A DNA stretch of 64,000 nt from JBGRQA01 sp041725895 (GTDB taxonomy: Bacteria; Bacteroidota; Bacteroidia; Bacteroidales; Marinifilaceae). Below, piece after piece: positions 1-8,303 of this stretch. How positions within the stretch are numbered: the stretch's first letter is position 1; every line of letters starts with the position of its first letter. The stretch is from the NCBI GenBank assembly GCA_041725895.1, contig JBGRQA010000020.1, positions 1 to 64,000 of the forward strand, read 5' to 3'. Below the pieces are notes generated by a model. That model worked only from the letters and a program-made list of their open reading frames with translations. It was not told the DNA's origin and ran no database searches. Both the position numbers and the translations under genes were made by a program.

Positions 1-86
1 AAATCTTTTTTCAAACTTTTTTTCGGGCCAGTCTTTCGTGTGTCGCATAAACACTAGCACTCCAGACATTCTCCCTTCAAAAGGCT

Positions 87-251
87 TTCCGTTGAAAGCG
101 GGTGCAAAGATACGCAAAACGTTTTCAATTTTGCAAGCCTTTCATGAAAAAAAGTTTTTTCAAAATTTCAAAGGATCGTTTCTGTCCTGTTCAATCATTC
201 AGCATCGATCCAAATCATTCGCGCCTTCCGTTGAAAGCGGGTGCAAAGATA
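87..251 (-). promoter_or_regulatory. Tandem duplicated promoter-like elements reading leftward
   Basis: A 26-bp direct repeat occurs at 87-112 and 226-251. Read on the minus strand each copy begins with TATCTTTG, a match to the Bacteroidota -7 box TAnnTTTG, followed by GCACCCGC and a short hairpin (GCTTTC/GAAAGC in the copy at 87-112). The 87-112 copy has a TTG 21 nt upstream of its -7 box. AT-rich tracts with A and T runs precede each copy, and a similar tract lies at 1-30, as if a third promoter follows off the window. Tandem promoters with this start are what I would expect in front of an rRNA operon, but the target gene is not in view. No coding gene is seen in 1-384. Confidence 0.5.
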
Positions 252-384
252 AGGGAAACTAAAGGTCAATTCCTAATGTTTTCACTTTCTTTTTTACCAA
301 AAAGAAATAGCACACTGATAACCAGCAGCTATTATTTATTGAAATGGATATGCAAATTACAAAATCCAAAATTAAAAGTCCAAT

Positions 385-1374
385 TTAATCGAGTAAATTC
401 TTCTCAAAATTGTTTTTTTCTTCCGACAAATCGAGAAATGGATAGTTTTTCATCATTTCACACACCTTCAGAATCTGATTTTGAAGAAATTTTTGATGTG
501 CATCTGATTTCGTATTAAAAGGACGATGACAAGAAGCCCGAATCACTTTTTCGATATTGGGCATCAATTTCCGGGTTTCATTACTCAAGTATACTTCCTC
601 AAACCGTTTCCAGATATAATCAATTGCAACGGGACTTATATGGAGCATATCCTCACTAAAAAAACGATAATCCCTCAAATCATCCATCACAATTTCGTAG
701 GAAGGAAAATAACACACCTGCTCAAACAACTCAACCAACTGTTCAACAGCCAACAAAAGAGTTGCTTTACTCAACTGATTACCATGAGCACCATCCTTCC
801 AATGCCGTATAGGACTCACCGTAAAGACGATTTTCAACTTCGGATTCCACAGAGATAGAGAAAGGATCAACTCTTTATACATTTCAACGATCTCATCCAC
901 ATTCAAACGGTAGCGATTAAAATCCCTTGCAGGGAGCTTATGACAATTGGACACGACCTCTCCTGATTCAATCAATTCATAAACCCAGGCAGTACCAAAG
1001 GTAATAAACAGGAAATCAGCCTCTCGTAAAAATCTGGACGATTTCTCCATCCGATCATTCATACCAATAAGACACTCATCCAGATCGGAATGGGAAAAAC
1101 GACTATGATGATAAAAACTAAACCACTGCTGGTTGGCAAAATTCAGATCTTCTTCCTCAAAACGCTTTTCATCCATCAAAGCCCGAAGACTGTTTCCAAC
1201 TGACACCGGGTTGTATATCACTCCAAAGGGATTCACATCAACAGGAAGTTTGAAATGTTCCAATCTTCCCCCGATGTTCTCCGTAAAACATGATCCAATC
1301 AACATGGTTTTGTTATGATAGCCCATCTTTGTTTTAGATGGAGGAATATCTACTATAGTTCTAAAATGCTCCAT
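385..1374 (-). CDS. GSCFA domain protein
   Basis: 329 aa. The N-terminal motif GSCFTENIG (about residues 27-35) is the signature that names the GSCFA family, which resembles SGNH/GDSL-type hydrolases. A later TFGTAWVY segment and a DDLRDYRFFSEDMLHIS segment near residue 230 fit the usual second and last blocks of that fold. Substrate is unknown. No signal peptide is visible, so it is probably cytoplasmic. The gene lies 10 bp downstream of the alpha/beta hydrolase on the same strand, so the two are probably co-transcribed. Length is normal for the family and nothing looks broken. Confidence 0.85.
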   Translation of the reverse strand: MEHFRTIVDIPPSKTKMGYHNKTMLIGSCFTENIGGRLEHFKLPVDVNPFGVIYNPVSVGNSLRALMDEKRFEEEDLNFANQQWFSFYHHSRFSHSDLDECLIGMNDRMEKSSRFLREADFLFITFGTAWVYELIESGEVVSNCHKLPARDFNRYRLNVDEIVEMYKELILSLSLWNPKLKIVFTVSPIRHWKDGAHGNQLSKATLLLAVEQLVELFEQVCYFPSYEIVMDDLRDYRFFSEDMLHISPVAIDYIWKRFEEVYLSNETRKLMPNIEKVIRASCHRPFNTKSDAHQKFLQNQILKVCEMMKNYPFLDLSEEKNNFEKNLLD

Positions 1375-1384
1375 TTTATTCTAG

Positions 1385-2227
1385 TTACTCTGATTTTCCA
1401 AGCAATTTTTTTATCCACTCCAATTGAACGTCAAAAACCTTGTCTTTCATCAATTCATTATGCAATTCATGGTAGGCCCCTTCAAAAATTTCCAACTGAC
1501 AGAATCCCTTGCCATAGGACGCAAACCTACGACTGGCATCGGAAGAGGTTATTCGATCCTCATCTCCGTGCATCACTAAAACAGGCAAATCCAAATCTAC
1601 AGAATGATTCAACGCCCAATATCCCGCATCGTAGGCTTCAACAAACAATCGTATCGAAACCATAGAATGGACCAATGAATCATTCCGATATGCATTAACT
1701 ACCTCTTGATCGTGCGAAAGCAATCCAGTATCCAAATGGGTCGGAAGCGCTAAATCAGGAATAATTCGAGCCAAACCTCGTGCAATACCAACCAGAAATT
1801 GACCAGGAGAAGCCTGACTGATCAACCAGGGCGAAGTAGAGATGACTCCTTTATATGCTGAATTTCTTCTCAGAACATGATTCAACACTTCACCCCCACC
1901 CAAACTATGACCGTACAAAATCTGTGGAACATCCGGAAACAAACGACCTGTCTCCCCCAGCATCAAATCAATATCATCAAGCAAAGCCATATAGGAAGCA
2001 ACCACCCCCTTCTTCCCATCAGATAAACCATGCCCCCTTTGATCAAAAGAGAGCACTGCAATACCTTCCTCAATAAACCTCTCAGCCCAAAAATTATATC
2101 GGGAGCTATGCTCCCCAATTCCATGAACAAGACAAATTACTGCCCAGGGCTTATATTGAGGCTCCCACACCTGGGTAAAAAGATTAAGCCCCTCGGAATT
2201 TGTTGTTTGAAAGCTTTGATATGACAT
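1385..2227 (-). CDS. Alpha/beta hydrolase, monoacylglycerol lipase/lysophospholipase type
   Basis: 280 aa, full length. It shows the nucleophile elbow YGHSLGG (Ser near residue 107), an early HGIGEHSSRYN oxyanion-region motif, DQRGHGLSDG, the acid block MHGDEDRIT and a late His in AYHELHNE. This is the serine hydrolase 4 pattern of monoacylglycerol lipase and lysophospholipase L2. It probably cleaves acyl esters from lipids in the cytoplasm or at the inner membrane face. It is upstream of the GSCFA gene on the same strand and diverges from yjbQ across a 64-bp gap that must hold both promoters. Confidence 0.88.
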   Translation of the reverse strand: MSYQSFQTTNSEGLNLFTQVWEPQYKPWAVICLVHGIGEHSSRYNFWAERFIEEGIAVLSFDQRGHGLSDGKKGVVASYMALLDDIDLMLGETGRLFPDVPQILYGHSLGGGEVLNHVLRRNSAYKGVISTSPWLISQASPGQFLVGIARGLARIIPDLALPTHLDTGLLSHDQEVVNAYRNDSLVHSMVSIRLFVEAYDAGYWALNHSVDLDLPVLVMHGDEDRITSSDASRRFASYGKGFCQLEIFEGAYHELHNELMKDKVFDVQLEWIKKLLGKSE

Positions 2228-2291
2228 TGATCGGAATTATTTAAATTTAATACTGCAAGGATATTTAAAAATAGGAATAATACCGGTTAAT

Positions 2292-2711
2292 ATGCAAAAA
2301 TTGATTCAAATCTCAACCGACAAACAAAATGGTCTCTTCGACATTACTGCAAATGTGGAAAATATCGTTAGCAACAGCACAATCAAAAGCGGAACTGTAC
2401 ATATCTATGTGCAGGGAGCAACCGCAGCCATCATGATCCAGGAAAACTGGGATGAATCAGTTCAGAGAGATGTAATCACCCTTCTTAACAAACTAATTCC
2501 ACAAGGAGTCTGGGAACATGACACCCAAGACAACAACGGAGCAGCTCATCTGAAAGCGGGAATTATTGGGCCCAGTGAATGCATTCCAATTGTAGCGGGA
2601 AAGTTAGGCCTTTCTACCTGGCAAAATATTTTCCTTTGCGAATTTGATGGGCCAAGAAGAAAAAGAAGTATTGTGGTAACAATTACAGAGGCAATTAAAG
2701 CTATTGATTAA
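2292..2711 (+). CDS. yjbQ: YjbQ/UPF0047 family protein
   Basis: 139 aa, the usual length. The sequence follows the UPF0047 pattern: an N-terminal strand-rich region, VHIYVQGATAAIMIQENWD, WEHDTQDNNGAAHLKAGIIG with the conserved metal-site-like His residues, and the closing FLCEFDGPRRKRSIVVTI. Some family members have been reported to have weak thiamine phosphate synthase activity in vitro; the physiological role is unsettled. thiL is 32 kb away, so local context does not support a thiamine role. It converges with queG over an 81-bp gap containing only a weak inverted repeat. Confidence 0.88.
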   Translation: MQKLIQISTDKQNGLFDITANVENIVSNSTIKSGTVHIYVQGATAAIMIQENWDESVQRDVITLLNKLIPQGVWEHDTQDNNGAAHLKAGIIGPSECIPIVAGKLGLSTWQNIFLCEFDGPRRKRSIVVTITEAIKAID

Positions 2712-2792
2712 AAGGATAACAAACACACAATTTTGTTATTTGCAGATTGGGAAAACACAAGCTAACAAGCGAAAACCAAAATCAAACACCTA

Positions 2793-3725
2793 TTATTTCC
2801 TTAAGAAATCAAGATTCCGTTTCAAGCCCTTAAATTTCGTACGTTTCACTGCTGAGTTTTTAAAAATCCGCAGGTAAGAATCGTGATCCAGCTCATTCCA
2901 TTGCTCTCTACTTAGTTCAAGCAATTCCGGATTCCCTTCGAACTCCGGAACATTATGCGGTTTTGCCATACGATTCCAGGGACAAACATCCTGGCAGATG
3001 TCGCACCCAAACACCCGATTCCTGAATTTTCCTTTCATCTCTTCAGGGATTTCCCCCTTTTGCTCAATGGTAAAATAGGAAATACAACGGGAACCATTCA
3101 CCACATGAGGCGCCACAATAGCCTGTGTAGGGCAGGCACGAATACAACGATTACATCCTCCGCAAAAATCTCCCTCGAATGGATCATCGTAGGCCAATTC
3201 CATATCCAGAATCAATTCCCCAATAAAAACAAACGACCCGTGCTTTCGATTCAAAAGCAAGGAATTTTTACCAATCCACCCCAAACCTGCTTTTTTTGCC
3301 CAGGCATGCTCCAATACAGGGGCCGAATCTACAAACATCCGACCTTCTACGGGCGAAATTTCTTTATTGATGTATTCGAACAATTCCTTCAAACGGTCTT
3401 TGATCACAAAATGGTAATCTTTACCATAAGCGTATTTTGAAATTACCGGTGCCTCGGAATCTGTCTGCTGCTTTTCAGGGTAATAATTCAACAAAACCAC
3501 AACAATGGACTTTGCACCCTCCACCAATTTTCGGGGATCCAATCTTTTTTCCAGATTATTGGCCATGTAGCCCATCTCTCCATGACATTCCTTCTCTAAC
3601 CAATCGAGCAAATGTTTTTCTTCCTCTTGCAAAAAATCAGCACGAGCAATCCCACAGTCTGCAAACCCCAAGGCTTTGGCTTTGTCTTTGATCAGATTTG
3701 ATTTGATTTTGAGATTCAGATCCAT
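2793..3725 (-). CDS. queG: Epoxyqueuosine reductase
   Basis: 310 aa. QueG reduces epoxyqueuosine to queuosine in tRNA using cobalamin and two [4Fe-4S] clusters. The ferredoxin-like cluster region is clear: CGGCNRCIRACPTQAI at about residues 188-203, then CDICQDVCPWN around 240-250. The N-terminal half has the family blocks FADCGIARAD, GEMGYMANNLEKRLDPR and VDSAPVLEHAWAKKAGLGWIGKN. Length fits the short QueG form without the C-terminal HEAT repeats. A terminator-like hairpin at 3765-3793 separates it from the suf operon, so it is probably transcribed on its own. Confidence 0.93.
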   Translation of the reverse strand: MDLNLKIKSNLIKDKAKALGFADCGIARADFLQEEEKHLLDWLEKECHGEMGYMANNLEKRLDPRKLVEGAKSIVVVLLNYYPEKQQTDSEAPVISKYAYGKDYHFVIKDRLKELFEYINKEISPVEGRMFVDSAPVLEHAWAKKAGLGWIGKNSLLLNRKHGSFVFIGELILDMELAYDDPFEGDFCGGCNRCIRACPTQAIVAPHVVNGSRCISYFTIEQKGEIPEEMKGKFRNRVFGCDICQDVCPWNRMAKPHNVPEFEGNPELLELSREQWNELDHDSYLRIFKNSAVKRTKFKGLKRNLDFLRK

Positions 3726-3764
3726 TCCTTATTCTATAAACTCTGCTAACGAAAATACAATAAA

Positions 3765-3793
3765 AAAAAGGGCCTTTTTCAAAGCCCTTATAC
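3765..3793 (-). terminator. Intrinsic terminator of the suf operon
   Basis: On the minus strand AAGGGC pairs with GCCCTT around a short A-rich loop and is followed by a run of T. It lies 35 bp after the sufT-like stop codon, so it would end the suf transcript before queG. Confidence 0.65.
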
Positions 3794-3827
3794 AATTCTG
3801 AGAATATTTTATCTAAAGAAACCAATA

Positions 3828-4139
3828 TTAGAAGAACCCTAATTCCAGTTTCGCTTCATCACTCATCATATCTTTATCCCAGGTTGGCTCGAAAGTAAGA
3901 ACTACTGTAACATCACTAATTCCCTGAATTGCCTTCACCTTATCATTCACTTCTTCCAAAATCTGGTCAGCCATAGGACAATTAGGAGCAGTAAGGGTCA
4001 TTAAAATTTTCACCTCATCCTCCTCATACAAATCAATCTCATAGATTAATCCCAACTCCCAAATATTCACGGGAATCTCAGGATCATAGATGGTTTTCAA
4101 AACCTCAATAATAGTTCCTTCAAGTACCTTGTTACTCAT
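3828..4139 (-). CDS. sufT: SUF-associated DUF59 (MIP18-type) protein
   Basis: 103 aa. A DUF59/MIP18 domain covers nearly the whole protein: the YDPEIPVNIWELGLIY block at residues 17-32 and the conserved Cys in TLTAPNCPMADQI. Such proteins help load Fe-S clusters onto targets. This one is the last gene of the suf operon, 14 bp after sufE. The usual name is SUF system Fe-S cluster assembly protein; SufT is an appropriate but not certain symbol, because SufT in Firmicutes is longer. Confidence 0.88.
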   Translation of the reverse strand: MSNKVLEGTIIEVLKTIYDPEIPVNIWELGLIYEIDLYEEDEVKILMTLTAPNCPMADQILEEVNDKVKAIQGISDVTVVLTFEPTWDKDMMSDEAKLELGFF

Positions 4140-4153
4140 ATCTATGGGGTTTA

Positions 4154-4582
4154 TTAGTTGTTAACTTGACTAAAGGCAATACCATACATCTTGATCTGCT
4201 TCACCATAGACACCAATCCGTTGGAACGGGTTGGCGACAAATGCTGCTTCAAGCCAATTTCATCAATAAAATGAAGGTCAGCATGCATAATATCTTCCGG
4301 CTTTTGACCTGAAAACACACGAATCAACAAAGCTGCAATTCCCTTCACAATTATAGCATCACTATCAGCTTCGAATTTCACTTTTCCTTCCTCCATAAAG
4401 GCATGAAACCACACCTTAGACTGGCAACCTTTGATAATATTGGCATCAGTTTGATACTTTTCGTCCAGTCCGGCAAGATCAGTACCCAACTCAATCAGAT
4501 AGGCATACTTGTCCATCCAATCCTCAAAGTCGGCAAATTCTTCAATAATCTGATCCTGAATCTCGTTAATTGTCATATTCAC
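4154..4582 (-). CDS. sufE: Cysteine desulfuration protein SufE
   Basis: 142 aa. SufE accepts the persulfide sulfur from SufS and passes it to SufB. The sulfur-carrying Cys lies in KGCQSKVWF near residue 53. The rest matches the SufE/NifU-like fold: the DWMDKYAYLIELG opening and the FIDEIGLKQHLSPTRSNG C-terminal block. Start: ATG at 4582 (MNMTINE) or two codons later (MTINE); spacing does not decide. It lies 75 bp after sufS in the suf operon. Confidence 0.94.
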   Translation of the reverse strand: MNMTINEIQDQIIEEFADFEDWMDKYAYLIELGTDLAGLDEKYQTDANIIKGCQSKVWFHAFMEEGKVKFEADSDAIIVKGIAALLIRVFSGQKPEDIMHADLHFIDEIGLKQHLSPTRSNGLVSMVKQIKMYGIAFSQVNN

Positions 4583-4657
4583 TATCTCTTTTCTCGGGGA
4601 ATCCTCCCCTCTTTTGGTTTCTGATACTTTTTACCACAAAGGAAGCAAAAGGTTTGC

Positions 4658-5890
4658 CTAAAGACCAAACATTTTACATACTTTAAGAATTCCCTTGTAC
4701 AAGGCATCAATCTCTTCCATGGTATTATAAAATGCAAAGGAAGCTCTTACGGTACCATCAATACCGTAATGCTGCATTACTGTTTCGGTACAATGAGTTC
4801 CGGTACGAACAGCAATTCCCATCTGATCGAGCAACATTCCCATATCGTAATGATGGATCCCCTCCACAAGGAACGAAATCACTGAAGTCTTGTTCGCTGC
4901 ATTTCCAATTATTCTCAATCCTTCGATTGAAGACAATTTATCGGTGGCATAAGCCAACAACTCCTGCTCGTAAGCATCAATCTCCTCCAAACCGATGGAT
5001 TCAACATATTCAATAGCAGTACCCAAAGCTATCGAATCAATATAATTAGGAGTTCCCGCCTCAAATTTAAAAGGCAATTCGTTATAGGTGGTCTTCTCAA
5101 AAGTTACCTCCTGAATCATCTCCCCTCCCCCTTGCCAGGGTGGCATCTCTTCCAGGTACTTCTCCTTACCATACAGGACTCCGATTCCGGTTGGACCGTA
5201 TAGTTTGTGACCTGAAAATACAAGGAAATCGCAATCCAGCTCCTGCACATCTATTTTCTTGTGCTGAACCGACTGAGCGGCATCAATCAACACAGGTACA
5301 TTCCGGGCATGAGCAATGTCGATAATCTCCTTTATGGGATTTATTGTACCCAATGAATTGGAGATGTGGTTTACTGCAACGATTTTGGTCCGATCCGAAA
5401 TCAGATCATTCAACTCATTCACCAGCAACTCCCCCTCATCATTGAAAGGCAAAACCCGAAGTACGGCATTTTTGCGTTCGCAAAGCATCTGCCAGGGTAC
5501 AATATTGGAATGATGTTCCATCTCTGAAACAATCACCTCATCACCTTCTCCGATGTAACGCTCACCAAACGAGTGGGCCATCAAATTCACACTCTCCGTA
5601 GTCCCACCGGTAAACACAACCTCATGACGGTGCTTGGCATTGATAAAGCGTTGCACAATGTCGCGAGCACCCTCGGTTGCATCGGTCGATTTTCCACTTA
5701 GATAGTGAACACCTCGGTGAATATTGGAATTGTATTTTGAGTAGTACTCCACCAACTTATCAATTACCACCTGTGGTTTTTGGGTTGTGGCAGCATTATC
5801 AAAATAAACAAGGGGCTTCCCATGCACCATTTCCTGGAGTATGGGGAAGTCCTCGCGTATTTTTGTTATATCCAAAGTCATTGTTGTCAT
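4658..5890 (-). CDS. sufS: Cysteine desulfurase SufS
   Basis: 410 aa, class II group of NifS-like enzymes. It uses PLP to take sulfur from cysteine, giving alanine and an enzyme persulfide. The PLP lysine is in FSGHKLYGPTGIG, the substrate region in NAATTQKP, and the active-site cysteine in RTGTHCTE near residue 368, in the short loop typical of SufS that needs SufE. The first codons are MTTMTLDITKIR, so an alternative start lies three codons in. sufD is 83 bp upstream and sufE 75 bp downstream. Confidence 0.95.
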   Translation of the reverse strand: MTTMTLDITKIREDFPILQEMVHGKPLVYFDNAATTQKPQVVIDKLVEYYSKYNSNIHRGVHYLSGKSTDATEGARDIVQRFINAKHRHEVVFTGGTTESVNLMAHSFGERYIGEGDEVIVSEMEHHSNIVPWQMLCERKNAVLRVLPFNDEGELLVNELNDLISDRTKIVAVNHISNSLGTINPIKEIIDIAHARNVPVLIDAAQSVQHKKIDVQELDCDFLVFSGHKLYGPTGIGVLYGKEKYLEEMPPWQGGGEMIQEVTFEKTTYNELPFKFEAGTPNYIDSIALGTAIEYVESIGLEEIDAYEQELLAYATDKLSSIEGLRIIGNAANKTSVISFLVEGIHHYDMGMLLDQMGIAVRTGTHCTETVMQHYGIDGTVRASFAFYNTMEEIDALYKGILKVCKMFGL

Positions 5891-5973
5891 ATCTATTTAC
5901 CTCTTCGGTTTCAAGTTTCAATCCCCTAAAAGTAGAGGAATTTCACGGAAAAACTCTTAGAACAGGCAAGACT

Positions 5974-7335
5974 TTACCGGTTACAAGCAATGGCACAGCT
6001 ATTACATTTCGATAGCTCTCCTCTCAAACGCTTGTCTACCAATTCGTCGATGCGCTCCTTTAAGGGCTCCACACGAATCTTGTCAATAATCTCATGAGCA
6101 AAAGCAAACATCAGCATCTGACGAGCTTCCTTCTCATGGATACCACGAGCTCTCAGGTAGAACATTGCATCCTCGTCCATCTGTCCGATAGTAGCACCGT
6201 GACTACACTTCACATCGTCGGCATCAATTACCAACTGAGGTTTGGTGTTGATCTGGGCATCATCCGAAAGCAACAAGTTGTTGTTGGACTGGTAAGCCTG
6301 GGTTTTCTGAGCATCACGATGAACATGAATTTTACCACAGAAAGCACCGGTCGCCTCATCGTCCATTACTCCCTTAAAATGCTCATTACTCAAACAGTTG
6401 GGCTTGGCATGATCCACATAAGTGAAGTTGTCCACATGCTGCTGACGATCCAGCAGATACATTCCGTAAGTATTGTTTTCACATCCTTCGGCATCCAGCA
6501 ATACATGCTGATTGTTACGAATCAAACCACCGTAAAGAGAAATGGTGTTGCTCTGTACGTTGGAATTGGCATCCTGACGAATAAAAGTAGAATTCAGAAT
6601 CACCGAATTCAGGTGCTGATTCTGCAGGGTATACAAATCGAATACAGCATTCTGCGCCACATTCACCTCTGTCACCGAATTGGTCAGGTATTTATGATGG
6701 GTTAAGGTATGATCACAAACAATCACCTTAGCCTGAGCATTCTCCTCTACAACAATCAAATTTCTCTGGGTTGCCATCAAATCACGATTGGAACGCAACA
6801 GGTTGACCACCTGAATTGGCTTCTCAACCACTACTCCCTTAGGAATATAGATAAAGATTCCATCCTTGGCCAGAGCGGTATTCAAAGCCACCAACCCATC
6901 GGCCTCAGGTTTGGCATACTGACCGTAATGTTTGTCAAAGATTTCCGAATACTTTTCGGCTGCCTCCTGAATTCCACAAATAATTACTTCTTTGGGGATT
7001 TCAGACAATTCGCGATTTTTAGAATAGTACCATCCGTTGGTCAACAACACCATGTTGCTGTCCAGTTCAGGCACATCACAAGTAAAGATTTCGTTCAAAT
7101 CCACATCCACAGCCTTGTATCGCAGATTCACACTGTAAGGATGATCGAAAGCCGGCACCAAATTGGTGTATTTGTATTTTTCATCGGCACGAGTGGGCAC
7201 GCCCAGCTTGCTAAATTGTTCGAAAGCCTCGCGACGTTTTTGATTCATCAAATCAGAAGATCCTTCCAGCAGGAGCTCTTTCCCCTGCTCAAACAAATCA
7301 TTCAGATCCTTATTGATGGTATTTATATCGGCCAT
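5974..7335 (-). CDS. sufD: Fe-S cluster scaffold subunit SufD
   Basis: 453 aa. SufD pairs with SufB in the SufBC2D scaffold on which clusters are built. The C-terminal half carries the shared SufB/SufD beta-helix blocks: CSHGATIGQMDEDAMFYLRARGI, then the AFAHEIIDKIRVEPLKERI tail. A conserved His is in the CSHGAT segment. The N-terminal half is the less conserved SufD part. Length is normal and it sits between sufC and sufS in the operon. Confidence 0.94.
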   Translation of the reverse strand: MADINTINKDLNDLFEQGKELLLEGSSDLMNQKRREAFEQFSKLGVPTRADEKYKYTNLVPAFDHPYSVNLRYKAVDVDLNEIFTCDVPELDSNMVLLTNGWYYSKNRELSEIPKEVIICGIQEAAEKYSEIFDKHYGQYAKPEADGLVALNTALAKDGIFIYIPKGVVVEKPIQVVNLLRSNRDLMATQRNLIVVEENAQAKVIVCDHTLTHHKYLTNSVTEVNVAQNAVFDLYTLQNQHLNSVILNSTFIRQDANSNVQSNTISLYGGLIRNNQHVLLDAEGCENNTYGMYLLDRQQHVDNFTYVDHAKPNCLSNEHFKGVMDDEATGAFCGKIHVHRDAQKTQAYQSNNNLLLSDDAQINTKPQLVIDADDVKCSHGATIGQMDEDAMFYLRARGIHEKEARQMLMFAFAHEIIDKIRVEPLKERIDELVDKRLRGELSKCNSCAIACNR

Positions 7336-7409
7336 TTCTTAATTTTCAAAGGTTAAACTCTAAAACCAAATTCCTGCTTTTCCGGTAGGGAAAAAGCAAA
7401 TCAATGGTT

Positions 7410-8162
7410 CTACTTGCCATTCTCTGCCTTAATCCAATCGTATCCTTTCTCCTCCAACTCAAGAGCAAGCTCTTTCCCTGCAGTCTTAACGATCTTACCA
7501 TCGAACAAAACATGAACAACATCAGGCACGATATAATCCAACAAACGCTGATAGTGGGTAATCACTATCGTTGCATTGTCACGGGTTTTTAGTTTATTCA
7601 CCCCGTTGGCAACAATTCGAAGAGCATCGATATCCAAACCGGAATCGGTTTCATCCAAAACCGCCAATTTAGGCTCCAGCATAGCCATCTGGAAAATCTC
7701 ATTCTTCTTCTTCTCTCCACCGGAAAAACCTTCGTTTACCGAACGGTTGGTCAGCTTGGAGTCAATCTCCACCAAAGCTTTCTTTTCACGCATCATTTTC
7801 AGGAAGTCGGAAGCAGTCAATGGCTCCAATCCTTTGTACTTGCGATGTTCGTTAACAGCAGTTTTCATGAAATTCACGGTACTAACTCCGGGAATCTCGA
7901 TTGGGTATTGAAAACCAAGAAAAATTCCTTCTCTGGAACGATCCTCAGGCTCTAAGTCCAATAGATCTTTTCCGTTGAAAACAACCTCTCCTTCGGTCAC
8001 ATTAAACAGGTCTCTCCCTGCCAAGACCGAAGCCAAAGTACTCTTACCGGCACCGTTAGGGCCCATAATCGCATGAACTTCTCCGGGTTTCACTTCCAGA
8101 TTAATTCCTTTCAGGATCTCTTTTCCTTCAATGGATGCATGTAAATTCTTAATGCTTAACAT
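7410..8162 (-). CDS. sufC: SUF ATPase SufC
   Basis: 250 aa ABC-type ATPase of the SufBC2D complex. Walker A is GPNGAGKST (about residues 35-43), the signature is GFSGGEKKKNE, Walker B is AVLDETDSGLDIDAL, and the H-loop His follows in VITHY. The ETDSGLD form and the KKKNE after the signature are SufC-specific. The 141-bp gap to sufB upstream is larger than elsewhere in the operon, but no terminator is obvious. Confidence 0.96.
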   Translation of the reverse strand: MLSIKNLHASIEGKEILKGINLEVKPGEVHAIMGPNGAGKSTLASVLAGRDLFNVTEGEVVFNGKDLLDLEPEDRSREGIFLGFQYPIEIPGVSTVNFMKTAVNEHRKYKGLEPLTASDFLKMMREKKALVEIDSKLTNRSVNEGFSGGEKKKNEIFQMAMLEPKLAVLDETDSGLDIDALRIVANGVNKLKTRDNATIVITHYQRLLDYIVPDVVHVLFDGKIVKTAGKELALELEEKGYDWIKAENGK

Positions 8163-8303
8163 TTTATATTTTGGCTTTTGGCCATTGGTCCCGATAGTTC
8201 TCAGGATCCCTTTGGCAATTTACATTCTGTTACAAAATTGACTGTCCGCAACAATCGGTTCAGCCATCTTACTACAACTCCTTATACGAGAGTCAAAGAC
8301 TTT

